A stretch of 64,000 bases of DNA from Embleya scabrispora DSM 41855 (GTDB lineage Bacteria > Actinomycetota > Actinomycetes > Streptomycetales > Streptomycetaceae). Every line of letters begins with the position of its first letter. Position 1 is the stretch's first letter. Location of the stretch: assembly GCF_000372745.1 (NCBI RefSeq), contig NZ_KB889676.1, forward strand, positions 1-64,000. Direction: 5' to 3'. Positions 63,598 to 64,000 of this stretch are shown here, in pieces. The notes beneath the pieces were generated by a model, which saw only the letters and a list, made by a program, of their open reading frames with translations, was not told where the DNA came from and did no database searches. A program made the position numbers and the translations under genes.

Positions 63598-63699
63598 AGG
63601 ACCTCCAGTCTCCCAGACGGCCCGGCGCCGAACCTCGACCGCCCGCTCTCGGCGGGTCCGAACCCGGCCGCCCGCCCGTGACCCGGAGACCGTTGAATC

Positions 63700-63714
63700 C
63701 TGACACTGCGTCAG
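63700..63714. promoter_or_regulatory. CTGAC-N5-GTCAG dyad upstream of the second LLM gene
   Basis: CTGACACTGCGTCAG repeats the half-sites seen at 11556, 45856 and 46024. It lies 85 bp before the LLM start and 103 bp from ftsY. A second perfect palindrome, GACACGTGTC, is at 63749-63758. Confidence 0.5.
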
Positions 63715-63798
63715 ATAGCTTGCCCATGCCAAGGGCCGTCCGGCAGATGACACGTGTCCGAGACGGCTTCGGCCCGACCCGGAAGGTGCTCACGCTCC

Positions 63799-64000
63799 AT
63801 GGCTGTCACGAATCTGCGGTTCAACCAGGTCCTCCCCGGTCTCGACCGGCAGGAGATGTCCGCGCGCTACCGGGCCACCGTCGAGATGGCGGCCTTCGCG
63901 GACAAGAACGGGTTCGACATGATCAGCCTGGAGGAGCACCACGGCGCGGACAACGCGTGGAGCCCTTCCCCGCTGAGCACCGCAGGCGCGATCTTCGGCG
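63799..64000 (+). CDS. LLM-class flavin-dependent oxidoreductase (5-prime part; cut by the window end)
   Basis: The first 67 codons encode LRFNQVLPGLDRQEMSARYRATVEMAAFADKNGFDMISLEEHHGAD, the N-terminus of a luciferase-like monooxygenase (Glu-His-His core at EEHHG). The 3-prime end is outside the window. ATG 63799 is preceded by GGAAGG. It is divergent from ftsY and preceded by a CTGAC-N5-GTCAG dyad. Confidence 0.85.
   Translation, partial: MAVTNLRFNQVLPGLDRQEMSARYRATVEMAAFADKNGFDMISLEEHHGADNAWSPSPLSTAGAIFG

Overview
The window is about 72-75% GC and has the gene content of a sporulating, mycelial actinobacterium, most likely Streptomycetaceae. It carries fasR-fabD-fabH-acpP-fabF, the sporulation sigma factor whiG, nsdA, tandem type I signal peptidases and amtB-glnK-glnD. 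Codons end overwhelmingly in G or C and many starts are GTG. The genus cannot be settled from sequence alone. No transposase, integrase, CRISPR array or rRNA was found. Two tRNAs are present.

Layout. (1) 0.09-7.0 kb, plus strand: the type II fatty-acid synthase cluster with its regulator FasR. Two features stand out: FabD carries an extra C-terminal domain resembling a biotin-attachment domain without the lysine, and fabF is followed by an acyl-CoA carboxyltransferase (AccD) gene. A DUF3145 gene converges on it. (2) 7.9-12.7 kb: a secreted SGNH hydrolase, tRNA-CAU, an MDR oxidoreductase, an LLM oxidoreductase divergent from a SnoaL-like protein, tRNA-Asn and a YtxH-like protein. (3) 12.9-19.9 kb, minus strand: whiG, dgt, dnaG, a HrdA/B-type sigma factor and an FGGY kinase homologue that seems to have lost its catalytic residues. 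(4) 20.6-31.5 kb, minus strand: conserved housekeeping run rpsP-khpA-rimM-trmD-rplS-three lepB paralogues-NUDIX-DUF2469-yraN-comM-dprA. (5) 31.8-39.6 kb: proS, a LysR regulator, a transmembrane Ser/Thr kinase with an extracytoplasmic sugar-binding-protein-like sensor, an alkyl sulfatase and a GNAT acetyltransferase. (6) 39.7-45.6 kb, minus strand: ffh, glnD, glnK, amtB, with a well-formed GlnR box in front of amtB.

(7) 46.2-59.8 kb, plus strand: an oligopeptide/opine-type ABC transporter, dppBCDF, followed by five consecutive paralogous lipoprotein substrate-binding proteins. Most are separated by strong hairpin terminators, so each may be expressed on its own while sharing one membrane channel. 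As I recall S. coelicolor, amtB and nsdA are neighbours there, so this block would be an insertion at a conserved junction. (8) 59.8-64 kb: nsdA, a primase-polymerase-like protein, ftsY and the start of a second LLM oxidoreductase.

The points most worth following up are the five-receptor transporter, FabD with its lysine-less biotinyl-like domain next to a carboxyltransferase, the apparent FGGY pseudokinase, the kinase/sugar-binding fusion, a recurring TGAC-N5-GTCA dyad in several intergenic regions, and a palindromic 15-bp repeat in the rimM leader.
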